Origin: Candidatus Nanopelagicales bacterium
GTDB taxonomy: Bacteria; Actinomycetota; Actinomycetes; S36-B12
Assembly (NCBI GenBank): GCA_028687755.1
Contig: JAQTZL010000005.1
Span: forward strand, 80,303-144,302
Reading direction: 5' to 3'
Length of the DNA: 64,000 nucleotides
Shown here: positions 56,370-64,000 of the stretch, piece after piece
Numbering within the stretch: the first letter of the stretch is position 1
Layout of the letters: every line of letters starts with the position of its first letter
Notes under the pieces: generated by a model
Told to the model about the DNA's origin: nothing
What the model saw: the letters and a program-made list of their open reading frames with translations, nothing else
Databases searched by the model: none
Made by a program: the position numbers and the translations under genes

Positions 56370-57367
56370 GACGCTTTCCCTTCACTCTTGCGAAGACCTT
56401 GGATGGTGACAGCCACCGCAATCAAGACAGCAACCACAACCTGCTTCCAGTTTGGATCAACGCCAATGATGATCAGACCTGAGGTGACAGTGGTGAGAAT
56501 GAGAGCGCCAAGAATGGTGCCTGAGATGCGACCAACACCACCTGAAAGTGATGCACCGCCGATCACCACAGCTGCGATTGCGTAAAGCTCAAGCCCAAGA
56601 CCTGACGAAGGGGCACCGGACCCAAGACGTAGGTAGTAGAACATGCCCGCAGCGCCTGCAAGTGCGCCGGAAAGGATGTAGATCTTCGAGGTCTGGCGGT
56701 AGACGCTAATACCAGCAGCGCGTGTAGCAAATGGGTTAGAGCCAAGTGCAAATGTGTATCGACCAAAGCGAGCCTTGTGAAGGAATGCCCAGGAGATAAA
56801 ACAAATAACGATAACGATGATGATCGGCGTTGAAATCGGTCCGAGCCACGGCACAGAAAGTTGGATGGCCTCAGATGGGCCACCAGCGATAGGTCCGCCA
56901 CCGGTGAAGACAAGCGCAAGGCCAGCAGCAGCTCCAAGGGTGACCAAGGTTGCGATAAACGGCACAAGTTTGGCGTAGTTGATCATCACTGCATTTAAGA
57001 TCCCAGCGACACAACCAACGGCAACGCAGACAAGCGCTCCAATGACGAGCGTGAGGTAAGGCGTCATCCCGCCTTCAGTGAGGGAGCGCATCGCGAAAGC
57101 ACCAACAACACCGGACAATGTACAAACGGAACCGACAGACAGATCGATTCCGCCACTGACGATGACAAAAGTTTCAGCAAGGGCGACAAGTACAAGGGGG
57201 CCCCAGTCAGCAAGAATGTTGCCTGCTACGCCAACAGAAAAGAAAATGCGGTTGAACGCGGTGAACACCGCAATCATTGCCAACAGAACGAGAAACAAAA
57301 TGAACTGTTGATTCGTCACGAATTCTTTTAATCGTGAGGGTTGCGTGGTGTGAGTTGCGGTAGTCAC
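56366..57367 (-). CDS. Sugar ABC transporter permease (RbsC/FrcC family)
   Basis: A 333-residue permease with about ten helices. Family motifs are ETFVIVSGGIDLSVGSVCTL, NPFATRAAGISVYRQTSKIYI, LELYAIAAVVIGGASLSGGV and GTILGALILTTVTSGLIIIG. Start is GTG at 57367. It lies 100 bp after the binding-protein gene with a strong hairpin in between, and overlaps the ATPase gene by 4 bp. With both it forms a complete monosaccharide importer. Confidence 0.9.
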   Translation of the reverse strand: MTTATHTTQPSRLKEFVTNQQFILFLVLLAMIAVFTAFNRIFFSVGVAGNILADWGPLVLVALAETFVIVSGGIDLSVGSVCTLSGVVGAFAMRSLTEGGMTPYLTLVIGALVCVAVGCVAGILNAVMINYAKLVPFIATLVTLGAAAGLALVFTGGGPIAGGPSEAIQLSVPWLGPISTPIIIVIVICFISWAFLHKARFGRYTFALGSNPFATRAAGISVYRQTSKIYILSGALAGAAGMFYYLRLGSGAPSSGLGLELYAIAAVVIGGASLSGGVGRISGTILGALILTTVTSGLIIIGVDPNWKQVVVAVLIAVAVTIQGLRKSEGKAS

Positions 57368-57415
57368 GCGATTCCTTCCGTTCTGTTTATGCCGAAAATT
57401 TGATCCTAGTTAGCA

Positions 57416-57453
57416 ATCTGGTCGGTGAATGCCGAAGCACTCACCGACCAGAT
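57416..57453 (-). terminator. Intercistronic hairpin between binding-protein and permease genes
   Basis: ATCTGGTCGGTGA and TCACCGACCAGAT form a perfect 13-bp stem with a 12-base loop, 14 bp after the binding-protein stop. There is no long T tract. It probably stops part of the transcripts or stabilises the upstream mRNA, giving more binding protein than permease. Confidence 0.65.
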
Positions 57454-57467
57454 CAACCTAGCCCTAC

Positions 57468-58493
57468 TTATGCAACGTAGGTGTACTTCTTGAGATCTGC
57501 TTCTGTGGTGTTTGCATCGAGAACAACGTTAGGAATAACAACCTCACGCTCGGTCACGGTGCCACCACCAATGGTGGTGCAGATGTTTTGGATTGCAAGC
57601 TTGGCTTCAGCGCCTGGATCCTGTGCGATCAGAGCAGTGAACACGCCATCCTTGATCAACTTCACGTTGTCTGGGTAAGCGTCGTAGCCAACAAGAGCAA
57701 CCTTGCCAGTCAAGCCCTTTGCCTGCAGAGCTGCAGCAGCACCGGTTCCGTTGGTGCCGTCAATTGCGAAGATGCCGTTGAGATCTGGGTACTTGGTCAA
57801 CCAGTTGTTTACGTTGGTGTTTGCCTTTGCAGAGTTTGACTCTGAGTAAGCAACGTCAACGACCTTGATGCCTGGGTAGTTAGCCTTGAGTGCTGCTTGG
57901 AAACCTTCGAGGCGAGCAACGTTGGTGGTAGCAGTCTTTGAGGTAAGACCAACGACAACCTTGTAGCTCTTGCCATCTTCGTAGCCAATCGCGGTTGCAA
58001 TTGCGTCAGCTGCCTTTGAGCCACCATCGGTGTTGTCGCCGGTGATGAAAGCAACAGTCTTCGAGATGTCACCAACGCGAGTATCGACGTTCACCACTGG
58101 AATACCAGCTGCGATTGCCTTGTCATTGCCTGCCTGAAGTGCGGTTGGGTCGGTTGGGATCAACACCAGACCTGCTGGGTTGGTTGCTAGCACCTGATCG
58201 AGCACTGGGATCTGGGTAGCTGGTGAGTATTCCTTGTCACCCTGCCAAACCAAGGTTGCGCCCTGTGCAGTTGCTTCTTCCTGAGCGCCGACCTTCATGG
58301 CGTTGAAGAATGGGTCAGCAACTGCGCCCATCACGAATGCAATGGTCTTGCCCTGGCAAGCGCCCGTAGCTGAAGTGGCGGTGTCAGTTGTTTCTGAGTC
58401 GCTGCTTGAGCAAGCTGCAAGAAGCATGGTGGTCGCGCCAGCGACGGCAATGAGACCAGCCGTTGAGCGCTTCATGTTTGAGATTCCGAACAT
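57468..58493 (-). CDS. Sugar-binding lipoprotein (RbsB-like, Peripla_BP_4 family)
   Basis: A 341-residue extracellular binding protein. The signal peptide ends in lipobox LLAAC with a Ser/Thr/Asp linker. Mature motifs are TIAFVMGAVADPFFNAMKVG, VLATNPAGLVLIPTDPTALQ, IPVVNVDTRVGD, AFITGDNTDGGSKAADAIA and GKVALVGYDAYPDNVKLI, typical of ribose/galactose/inositol binders. Ligand not determined. The ATG at 58493 is used; a second ATG at 58475 is possible. The promoter region holds a LacI-type operator. Confidence 0.9.
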   Translation of the reverse strand: MFGISNMKRSTAGLIAVAGATTMLLAACSSSDSETTDTATSATGACQGKTIAFVMGAVADPFFNAMKVGAQEEATAQGATLVWQGDKEYSPATQIPVLDQVLATNPAGLVLIPTDPTALQAGNDKAIAAGIPVVNVDTRVGDISKTVAFITGDNTDGGSKAADAIATAIGYEDGKSYKVVVGLTSKTATTNVARLEGFQAALKANYPGIKVVDVAYSESNSAKANTNVNNWLTKYPDLNGIFAIDGTNGTGAAAALQAKGLTGKVALVGYDAYPDNVKLIKDGVFTALIAQDPGAEAKLAIQNICTTIGGGTVTEREVVIPNVVLDANTTEADLKKYTYVA

Positions 58494-58530
58494 AGGTAAG
58501 GAGTCCTTTCGAGGGTGTGCCAGTCGATGT

Positions 58531-58546
58531 CTGACAACGTTGTCAG
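58531..58546. promoter_or_regulatory. LacI-family operator at the sugar ABC promoter
   Basis: CTGACAACGTTGTCAG is a perfect 16-bp palindrome with the central CG typical of LacI-family sites. On the minus strand it lies just downstream of a TTGACA (58579-58574) and TAATAG (58558-58553) pair, near the transcription start, 38 bp before the binding-protein ATG. The neighbouring lacI gene is the likely repressor. Confidence 0.85.
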
Positions 58547-58610
58547 GCAGTTCTATTACCCCAAATAGCCCCTTGTCAACGGGTTTTTCAAAAGATAGAC
58601 AAATTTATTT

Positions 58611-58623
58611 TGACAACGTTATC
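58611..58623. promoter_or_regulatory. Second LacI-family half-conserved operator
   Basis: TGACAACGTTATC repeats the core of the first operator with one change in the right arm. It overlaps a TTGACA at 58610-58615 facing lacI, so it probably mediates autoregulation. A perfect 15-bp palindrome, GCCTGATCATCAGGC, follows at 58629-58643. Confidence 0.6.
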
Positions 58624-58673
58624 TTTAGGCCTGATCATCAGGCAATAAAAGCGAACGAAAGGGACAGATCAAC

Positions 58674-59729
58674 ATGTCAGTGAACGCAAATGTGGAATTT
58701 TCCACGCGTTCGCGTCCCACGATGAAAGAGGTGGCGGCCCTTTCTGGAACCAGCTTGAAAACCGTCTCCCGCGTAATGAACGAGGAAGCTGGGGTCTCCC
58801 CAGAACTGATTAAGAAGGTCAAACAGGCAGCGCAATCACTGAACTATCAACCAAACTTCACGGCAAGTAGTTTGCGCCGAAGCGACGGCAAAACCAACAC
58901 CATTGGGTTGCTGCTCGAAGATGTTGCAAACCCCTTCTCGTCTGCATTGCAACGTGCGATTGAAGAAGTTGCACGTGAACGAGGCGTAGCAGTGCTTGCA
59001 GGCAGTGTTGATGAAGATCAAGCACGCGAACGTGAGCTTGCGGCTGCATTTATTTCTCGCCGCGTCGACGGACTTATCGTGGTACCCGCTGGGCACGATC
59101 AGTCGTACTTACAAATCGAAAAACAAACGGGAACACCAATGGTGTTTGTCGACCGACCACCATCACTACTTGATGCGGATTCGGTACTTTCGGCAAACCG
59201 TGAAGGCGCAAAGCATGGTGTGCAACATTTGATTGACAATGGTCATGAGCGTATTGCGTATTTAGGTGATCTTGAGACCATCACCACTGCTGCCGATCGC
59301 CTTGCTGGTTATCGCGATGCGCTTGAACGTGCTGGCATTGAATACGATCCGTCAATCGTAAAACAAAATCTTCGTGCAAGTTTTGAAGCTGAACGATTCA
59401 CTAACGAATTGATGGCATCTGATTACCCACCGTCAGCGATATTCGCCAGTCAGAACTTGATCTCAATTGGTGTCATGCAGGCTTTGCATCAGGCTGGCTT
59501 ACAAAACACCATTGCTCTAGTGGGTTTTGACGACATCCCCATGGTTGATCTCATAGCACCAGGGCTCACCGCAATTATTCAAGATGTTTCTGGTTTGGGC
59601 AAAGCTGCAGCAGAAATGCTCTTCGACCGTATTGATGGCGAACAGCACGCATCGCAACACAAAGTACTTGATGTTGCACTTGTTATTCGAGGCTCTGGAG
59701 AAATTCAGGGACCTGTTCGTCGCTCGTAA
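58674..59729 (+). CDS. LacI family transcriptional repressor
   Basis: A 351-residue regulator. The helix-turn-helix and hinge occupy residues 15-70 (TMKEVAALSGTSLKTVSRVM, the NYQPNFTASSLRR hinge), and the rest is a periplasmic-binding-protein-like effector domain (IGLLLEDVANPFSSALQRAI, VDGLIVVPAGHDQ, ERIAYLGDLETITTAADRLA, GFDDIPMVDLIAPGLTAI). It is divergent from the sugar ABC operon, with two matching operators in the 180-bp gap. The effector is probably the transported sugar. The next gene starts 31 bp downstream. Confidence 0.92.
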   Translation: MSVNANVEFSTRSRPTMKEVAALSGTSLKTVSRVMNEEAGVSPELIKKVKQAAQSLNYQPNFTASSLRRSDGKTNTIGLLLEDVANPFSSALQRAIEEVARERGVAVLAGSVDEDQARERELAAAFISRRVDGLIVVPAGHDQSYLQIEKQTGTPMVFVDRPPSLLDADSVLSANREGAKHGVQHLIDNGHERIAYLGDLETITTAADRLAGYRDALERAGIEYDPSIVKQNLRASFEAERFTNELMASDYPPSAIFASQNLISIGVMQALHQAGLQNTIALVGFDDIPMVDLIAPGLTAIIQDVSGLGKAAAEMLFDRIDGEQHASQHKVLDVALVIRGSGEIQGPVRRS

Positions 59730-59760
59730 ATCCATCAACATCACCACGAAAGGCCGCACC

Positions 59761-60054
59761 ATGGCACAGCCGCTCTACCTCATAGCAACGATCCGCCCGA
59801 TTCCTGAACATCGCGATGCTCTCATTCAGGAATGCAAAACATTGGTCGATGCGTCGCTTCAAGAGCCTGGCTGCGAGTTATACGACCTCGTTATCGGTGA
59901 AGGTGATGATTACTTCACCATGATGGAAAAGTGGACAACCAAGGCACACTGGGATGATCACATGTTGACCGCGCACGTTGCTGCGATGGGCGAGGTTGAA
60001 AAGAAGTACTGCCTCGAGCCAAATCAGTTGAAGTTCTTGTTGCCTGCCTACTAA
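59761..60054 (+). CDS. ABM-domain protein (YgiN/LsrG-like monooxygenase family)
   Basis: A 97-residue protein with the antibiotic biosynthesis monooxygenase fold: LYLIATIRPIPEHRDALIQE, EPGCELYDLVIGEGDDYFTM and EKWTTKAHWDDHMLTAHV. Members are small dimeric cofactor-free oxygenases or isomerases. It starts 31 bp after lacI with GAAAGG upstream, so it may be in the same transcript, and ends in a 4-bp overlap with the convergent flavoprotein gene. Substrate unknown; a link to the sugar or the nearby catabolic genes is inference. Confidence 0.8.
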   Translation: MAQPLYLIATIRPIPEHRDALIQECKTLVDASLQEPGCELYDLVIGEGDDYFTMMEKWTTKAHWDDHMLTAHVAAMGEVEKKYCLEPNQLKFLLPAY

Positions 60055-61454
60055 TGCGCAACCGCGAAAGCAGCCGCGCTGTCACCAGCAATGCGGCCAA
60101 AGGCAAAACAGGTGGCCGTCGGATTGCCGCCTATTGACATCGGGCCAGCCAATCCGCCAGCACATTCTCCGCCGGCAAAAAGTCCTGGAATCACCTCATG
60201 TTGGGTATTCATGACTTCACCATGTGCATTGACTCGAGGTCCAGCGCCGGTAAACCCAATTGAGGACAGGCGAATCTCCGTTGCATAGAACGGGCCTTGG
60301 CTTATGGGGCGGAGCACAGTCGAATCCTTCAGTTGGACTGAATCAAATCCGGATTCAACATCCTCGTTGTATTTCGCGATTGTTGATGAAAGGTGCTCAA
60401 GTGAAATTCCCAAGTCGTCCGCAAGGTCATTGATTGACGGGGCTTTCACCATGTCGCCCTTGTCGACCATTGCGTCAACAACGTCTTCAACCCAGTCTGG
60501 ATGTAAGCGACGCTTTGGTGCACCTTCGACTGGGCGAGCGCCAGATGGGCTGTAGTCCAACTTGGCGGCTTCATCAAAAATCGCGTACACAGGCGCTACG
60601 GCTGCATTGAATGCTCCATGCATGGCGGCAATACCCGCCGTCTCATCAACAAAACGACGCCCAGTGGCATCGACCAGAATCAGGTGGCCAGGCAAGGCTG
60701 GGTTTGAAACCTGCACATATCCAGGTCGAATGGTTGCTTCGTAGTAATCGCGACCCGTGATTTGCGCACCAACAGATTCGGCAAGCGGGATTGCATCTCC
60801 TTGTGCATACGGGGCAAGTTCGTCTCCGCCGACCGGTAGCACCCAGTCACCTGCGAGATTGGCAAGCTCTGGCATCCATACATTCACGAGTTCCTTGTTG
60901 CCACCCATGCCACCAGTCGCAAGCACCACTGCCTTTGATCGCAGTTGTTCACCAGCAGCCTCGATGCCCACCACTGATCCGTCTTCGACAATAAGGCGAT
61001 CGACTCTGTGGTTCAGAGCGAAATCGACACCTTGGGCGCGAGCAAGTTTGGTGAGAACATCAATAATCTGCTGACCACCGCGGGTGCGGTGAATGCGAGG
61101 GACTTCAAAACTTTCATTTGGAACGACGCCGCGAATTTCTACACCATTGTCGGCAAGCCATTCGATTTCTTTGCCGGCGCCTTCGCACAGAGCCCAAGCG
61201 ACGGATGCGTCGAGTCGGAATGCATTGAGACGCATGTACTGATCGAACATGGCCTTGGCCGAATCTTCGATTCCGGCCTCACGCTGAAAGCGCGTTCCCG
61301 CCCCCATGATGTTCGACCAAGAAAAGCGGCTGCGCCCACCGATTTCGCCTTGTGCTTCAACCACCAGAACTGAACAGCCACTTGAACTGGCAGCAACCGC
61401 GGCCCGCAAACCAGCAAAGCCACTACCCAAAACGATTACGTCAACATCGGTCAT
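60051..61454 (-). CDS. FAD-dependent dehydrogenase, fumarate reductase/KstD-like
   Basis: A 467-residue flavoprotein of the FAD_binding_2 family. It has the N-terminal dinucleotide fold VIVLGSGFAGLRAAVAASSS, EIGGRSRFSWSNIMGAG, VVLATGGMGGNKELV, and the C-terminal FAGGECAGGLAGPMSIGG FAD-binding end. The family includes fumarate reductases, urocanate reductases and 3-ketosteroid-delta-1-dehydrogenases. No heme-binding domain is present. ATG at 61454 has GGAGAG at 7 bp. It is divergent from two acyl-CoA dehydrogenases, which suggests a role in oxidative breakdown of a cyclic or steroid-like acid, but the substrate is not certain. Confidence 0.82.
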   Translation of the reverse strand: MTDVDVIVLGSGFAGLRAAVAASSSGCSVLVVEAQGEIGGRSRFSWSNIMGAGTRFQREAGIEDSAKAMFDQYMRLNAFRLDASVAWALCEGAGKEIEWLADNGVEIRGVVPNESFEVPRIHRTRGGQQIIDVLTKLARAQGVDFALNHRVDRLIVEDGSVVGIEAAGEQLRSKAVVLATGGMGGNKELVNVWMPELANLAGDWVLPVGGDELAPYAQGDAIPLAESVGAQITGRDYYEATIRPGYVQVSNPALPGHLILVDATGRRFVDETAGIAAMHGAFNAAVAPVYAIFDEAAKLDYSPSGARPVEGAPKRRLHPDWVEDVVDAMVDKGDMVKAPSINDLADDLGISLEHLSSTIAKYNEDVESGFDSVQLKDSTVLRPISQGPFYATEIRLSSIGFTGAGPRVNAHGEVMNTQHEVIPGLFAGGECAGGLAGPMSIGGNPTATCFAFGRIAGDSAAAFAVAH

Positions 61455-61605
61455 GTGTGGCTCTCCAGAACTCAAGTGTGAGGTTTCTTACGGGTGCAAT
61501 CTTAGTGATGAGGTCGCTTTCCACCGTTCTCCAAGTCTGTGAGTGGTTGAATGCTCGTACCCACACAAATGGGCTGCAATTCGCGCACGAAACCTTGGAG
61601 GAATG

Positions 61606-62691
61606 GTGTCGCTCACCCTGCGTCGCAACGATTACTCATTGACAGACGAGCAAGGCCAACTTGTTGACATGTTGCGGGATATTTTCACCGAACAGTCACC
61701 GATCGATGTTGTGCGTGCAGCTGAACCGTTGGGCTTTGATCAGAAGCTTTGGGACACCGTGAAAGAAAACGGCTTGGTCACCATTTCGGTCCCTGAGAGT
61801 GCAGGTGGCGACGGCGGTGGCCTCGTTGAACTGGTCTTAGCTGGTATTGAAATCGGCCGCACAGCAGCACCAGTTCCGCTCCTTGATCAGGTGGTGGCAT
61901 TGCGTGCCTTCGCAGCGCTGAGTGCCGCCGGCGCAGATCTTGCAGGATTCGACATGGATGCGGCGCTCGCTGGTGACTTGATCGTCAGTGTCGCACCAAT
62001 TTCTACCTGGGAGCTTGGCTCCCAATTGATTCCAAGTGGTGCTGTAGCTCATGCAGTACTTGCTTTCAAAGACAACTCGATTATTTTGATGACTCGCACA
62101 ACATTGGCACCGCAAGCGCAGAACGAAGGTTGCGCACCGGTGGCGTGGTGGAGTCCAACCGATGCAGATGTCACCACCACGACTGTGCTCGATGGGGATC
62201 AGGCACAAGTCATTTGGGAAATCGTGCAGCGCGAGTGGCGCATTGCCACTGCTTCATCGCTTGTGGGTTTGTTGGCGATTTCCAGTGAAATGGCACGCGC
62301 GTATGCGCTGGATCGCAAAGCCTTTGGCGTGACGATTGCGAAGTTCCAAGCGATCTCGCATCAACTCGCCGACATTCACATGGATGTGGTGACCGCCCGC
62401 AATATGACCCTGAAGGCTGCGTGGCTAACAGAGAACGAACCCGAGTACCGACCAGAACTTGCTGCGATGGCAATGGCGCACGCTACTCGTGCAGCCCTTC
62501 GCAGCACAACGAAAGCTGCGCACGTGTACGGAGGCATGGGCATCACCCTTGAAGCTGATATCAGCCTCTTCTATCGAAAGGTCACCTCGTGGTCTTTGGT
62601 CGGTGGCGGAATGCGCAGGGATCTCGAAGAGATCGCACGTGCAATTGATACGCGAGCAGCCGAACTTCAACTTCAGTCTTCGAATCGATAG
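61606..62691 (+). CDS. Acyl-CoA dehydrogenase, beta-subunit-like
   Basis: A 361-residue acyl-CoA dehydrogenase-fold protein. The N-terminal helical domain (NDYSLTDEQGQLVDMLRDIF, TISVPESAGGDGGGLVELVL) is recognisable, the middle beta domain is shortened and divergent, and the C-terminal domain keeps DRKAFGVTIAKFQAISHQLA and KAAHVYGGMGITLEADISLF. Such smaller members pair with a catalytic partner in alpha2beta2 enzymes of the FadE26-27 and FadE28-29 kind. The GTG at 61606 is chosen after GGAGG; the ATG at 61603 is nearly on top of it. The partner gene follows after 11 bp. Confidence 0.82.
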   Translation: MSLTLRRNDYSLTDEQGQLVDMLRDIFTEQSPIDVVRAAEPLGFDQKLWDTVKENGLVTISVPESAGGDGGGLVELVLAGIEIGRTAAPVPLLDQVVALRAFAALSAAGADLAGFDMDAALAGDLIVSVAPISTWELGSQLIPSGAVAHAVLAFKDNSIILMTRTTLAPQAQNEGCAPVAWWSPTDADVTTTTVLDGDQAQVIWEIVQREWRIATASSLVGLLAISSEMARAYALDRKAFGVTIAKFQAISHQLADIHMDVVTARNMTLKAAWLTENEPEYRPELAAMAMAHATRAALRSTTKAAHVYGGMGITLEADISLFYRKVTSWSLVGGGMRRDLEEIARAIDTRAAELQLQSSNR

Positions 62692-62702
62692 GTGGATCTG
62701 AC

Positions 62703-63866
62703 ATGGACTTCAGCCAGGTTGTATTTACGCCAGAACAACTCGCATTAGAGAGTGAAATTCGCGCGATCATTGAAGCGAATTGGACTCCGAACTATGCGCA
62801 CATCGCCGTTGATCATGATCGCATGCCCGTAGAAGTACGCATGGAATTTGCCAAGCGAGGCTTGTTGCACCCAGATCTTCCCGTGGATAAAGGTGGCGCG
62901 GGTCTTGGCGAGTTGGAATTAGAAATGATCGCGGCCATTGCCGACGAATATTGGATGCCAACTAACGCTTCTAACTCAATGTTGATCCCAACCCTAGAAA
63001 AGCACGGGTCTGATTGGCTGAAGGAGCATGTGCTTCCAGGTATTCGTCGCGGGGAAATCACAACTTGCCTTGGATATTCGGAACCCGACAATGGATCAGA
63101 CGTCGCTGCGGCTACAACCAAGGCAGTTCAAGACGGTGACACTTGGGTGATTAACGGTCAGAAGATGTGGACCACATGGGGTAACGAATCTGATTATGTG
63201 TTCTTACTTGCTCGAACGGGCCCAGTGGAAGAAAAGCACCGCACACTGACCATGTTCCTTGTACCGATGGACGTACCTGGTGTGGAAGCTACGCCAGTGT
63301 GGATTCTGGGTCGCGGGCGCACAAACGTGACCTTCTATACCGATGTGACAATTTCTGATCAGTATCGCGTTGGGCCAATTAACGAAGGCTGGAACGTGAT
63401 GTCCGAACCGTTGGCCACCGAACATGGTGCGGGTGTGGAAACTCAAGGCGTAGCTCCCGTCAACGGAACGATGGGCCAGACCTTCTCGCGCGTGTTTGAG
63501 AAGTTCGTTGATGCGTCTATTAAGTGGGCCGCTTCGCGTAATACTCCCGATGGCAAATCACGATTAGAAGATCCCGTCACTCGCATGGCTATTGCCGAAG
63601 CAATGTTGGATCTTGAAATGTGTTGGAATGCTGAAGGTGAACTTGGCAAACCGATGTCAGCCGAAGCACTTTCACGCAATGCCGATCGCATGGCAGACAT
63701 CGCAGCGCCTGAAGGGTTACTCGACTTTGGTGTCGATGGCAGCGTCTATGCGGGCAACATCTCAAGTGAACGCCAACATGCGCCAGGTACTTCTGTCTAC
63801 GGCGGCACGACTGAGATTTACCGTAATAACTTGGCGCGTCGACTCGGGTTGCCAAGGCCGTATTAG
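62703..63866 (+). CDS. Acyl-CoA dehydrogenase, alpha-subunit-like
   Basis: A 387-residue acyl-CoA dehydrogenase. The FAD and substrate motifs GYSEPDNGSDVAAATTKAVQ and VINGQKMWTTWGNESDYVFL are complete, and GPINEGWNVMSEPLATEHGA and SVYGGTTEIYRNNLARRLGL follow, as in full-length family members. Lying 11 bp after a shorter, divergent homologue, it probably forms a heterotetramer with it, as known for steroid side-chain acyl-CoA dehydrogenases. Chain specificity is not readable. A strong bidirectional terminator follows. Confidence 0.87.
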   Translation: MDFSQVVFTPEQLALESEIRAIIEANWTPNYAHIAVDHDRMPVEVRMEFAKRGLLHPDLPVDKGGAGLGELELEMIAAIADEYWMPTNASNSMLIPTLEKHGSDWLKEHVLPGIRRGEITTCLGYSEPDNGSDVAAATTKAVQDGDTWVINGQKMWTTWGNESDYVFLLARTGPVEEKHRTLTMFLVPMDVPGVEATPVWILGRGRTNVTFYTDVTISDQYRVGPINEGWNVMSEPLATEHGAGVETQGVAPVNGTMGQTFSRVFEKFVDASIKWAASRNTPDGKSRLEDPVTRMAIAEAMLDLEMCWNAEGELGKPMSAEALSRNADRMADIAAPEGLLDFGVDGSVYAGNISSERQHAPGTSVYGGTTEIYRNNLARRLGLPRPY

Positions 63867-63875
63867 TTCAGCGGA

Positions 63876-63921
63876 AATACAACTGTGGCGGGCCCCGAAA
63901 GGGACCCGCCACAGTTGTATT
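63876..63921. terminator. Bidirectional terminator
   Basis: AATACAACTGTGGCGGG with CCCC, a GAAA loop, and the complement ending in TTGTATT form a 21-bp stem with a single G-U type mismatch. T-rich ends on both strands make it work for both the acyl-CoA dehydrogenase transcript and the gene converging from the right edge. Confidence 0.92.
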
Positions 63922-63933
63922 AATGAAGTTGAA

Positions 63934-64000
63934 TTACTGGTAGATGACCTTGCCGGTCGTGGTGTCGATGTACTTGCCACCGCACGTCGTTTTTGGATCA
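63934..64000 (-). CDS. C-terminal end of an unidentified gene (cut by window edge)
   Basis: The last 21 codons before a TAA at 63936-63934 read DPKTTCGGKYIDTTTGKVIY and Q. The frame is open to the window edge and the stop lies 12 bp from the bidirectional terminator, so it is a real gene end. The product cannot be identified from this. Confidence 0.55.
   Translation of the reverse strand, partial: DPKTTCGGKYIDTTTGKVIYQ

Noticed and set aside
59584..59760. Extended start for the ABM protein
   Set aside because: The extension lies in another frame of lacI; ATG 59761 with GAAAGG upstream gives the full domain.

Overview
The window is a stretch of chromosome from an actinobacterium of moderate G+C content (roughly low to mid 50s percent by eye). 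The assignment rests on lineage-typical genes: mycothiol synthesis (mshA, mshD), GlnR and SenX3-RegX3 type regulators, CarD, PhoU and PPK1, a solo GroEL under CIRCE control, and small actinobacterial families (DUF2516, DUF2530, DUF3027, DUF3263, DUF4032, DUF4395). Several blocks keep the gene order known from Mycobacterium: glnR-mshD; mshA-ybjN-like-gpmA-senX3-regX3; and lpqE-like/carD-ispD-ispF-cysS-rlmB. Species cannot be named from the sequence alone; a free-living aquatic actinobacterium is plausible.

Layout. 1-12.8 kb: polyphosphate kinase (cut by the left edge), mshD, glnR, then a forward redox/metal group (hydrolase, thioredoxin, DUF4395, a 33-aa membrane peptide, nitrobindin, Fur, YgfZ), followed by dtd, gpmA, mshA, phoU and senX3-regX3. 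12.8-26.8 kb: LpqE-like lipoprotein, carD, isoprenoid genes, cysS, rlmB, DUF4032, two small exported proteins around a tRNA-Thr, a DEAD-box helicase with a long Arg/Asp repeat tail, CPBP protease, an orphan solute-binding protein and groEL. 26.8-34.3 kb: a foreign-looking island with a complete dipeptide/oligopeptide ABC operon flanked by broken genes (CpaF fragment, frameshifted DUF1905/YdeI gene, two pieces of an asd 3' end). 34.4-49.1 kb: cold-shock protein, GDT1-type exporter, AzgA-type purine permease, MFS, serC/pdxH, ParA plus partner, photolyase, ZIP transporter plus DtxR regulator, and a two-gene set resembling 10-methyl fatty acid synthesis (tmsB/tmsA). 49.1-64 kb: a c-di-GMP gene split by a frameshift, a secreted serine protease, the Pit phosphate transporter, a sugar ABC transporter with its LacI regulator, and a catabolic group (ABM monooxygenase, KstD-like flavoprotein, paired acyl-CoA dehydrogenases). 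The window ends in the last codons of an unidentified gene.

Two regulatory themes link the genes. Phosphate: ppk, phoU and senX3-regX3 lie on the left, and 45 kb away pit carries six PHO-box-like 11-bp repeats, with a weaker match between phoU and senX3, so RegX3 probably controls both. Stress and metals: twin CIRCE elements precede groEL, a DtxR-type palindrome separates the ZIP transporter from its DtxR-family neighbour, and a perfect 16-bp palindrome lies at the sugar transporter promoter beside the lacI gene. No CRISPR array, prophage, rRNA gene or complete insertion sequence was seen.
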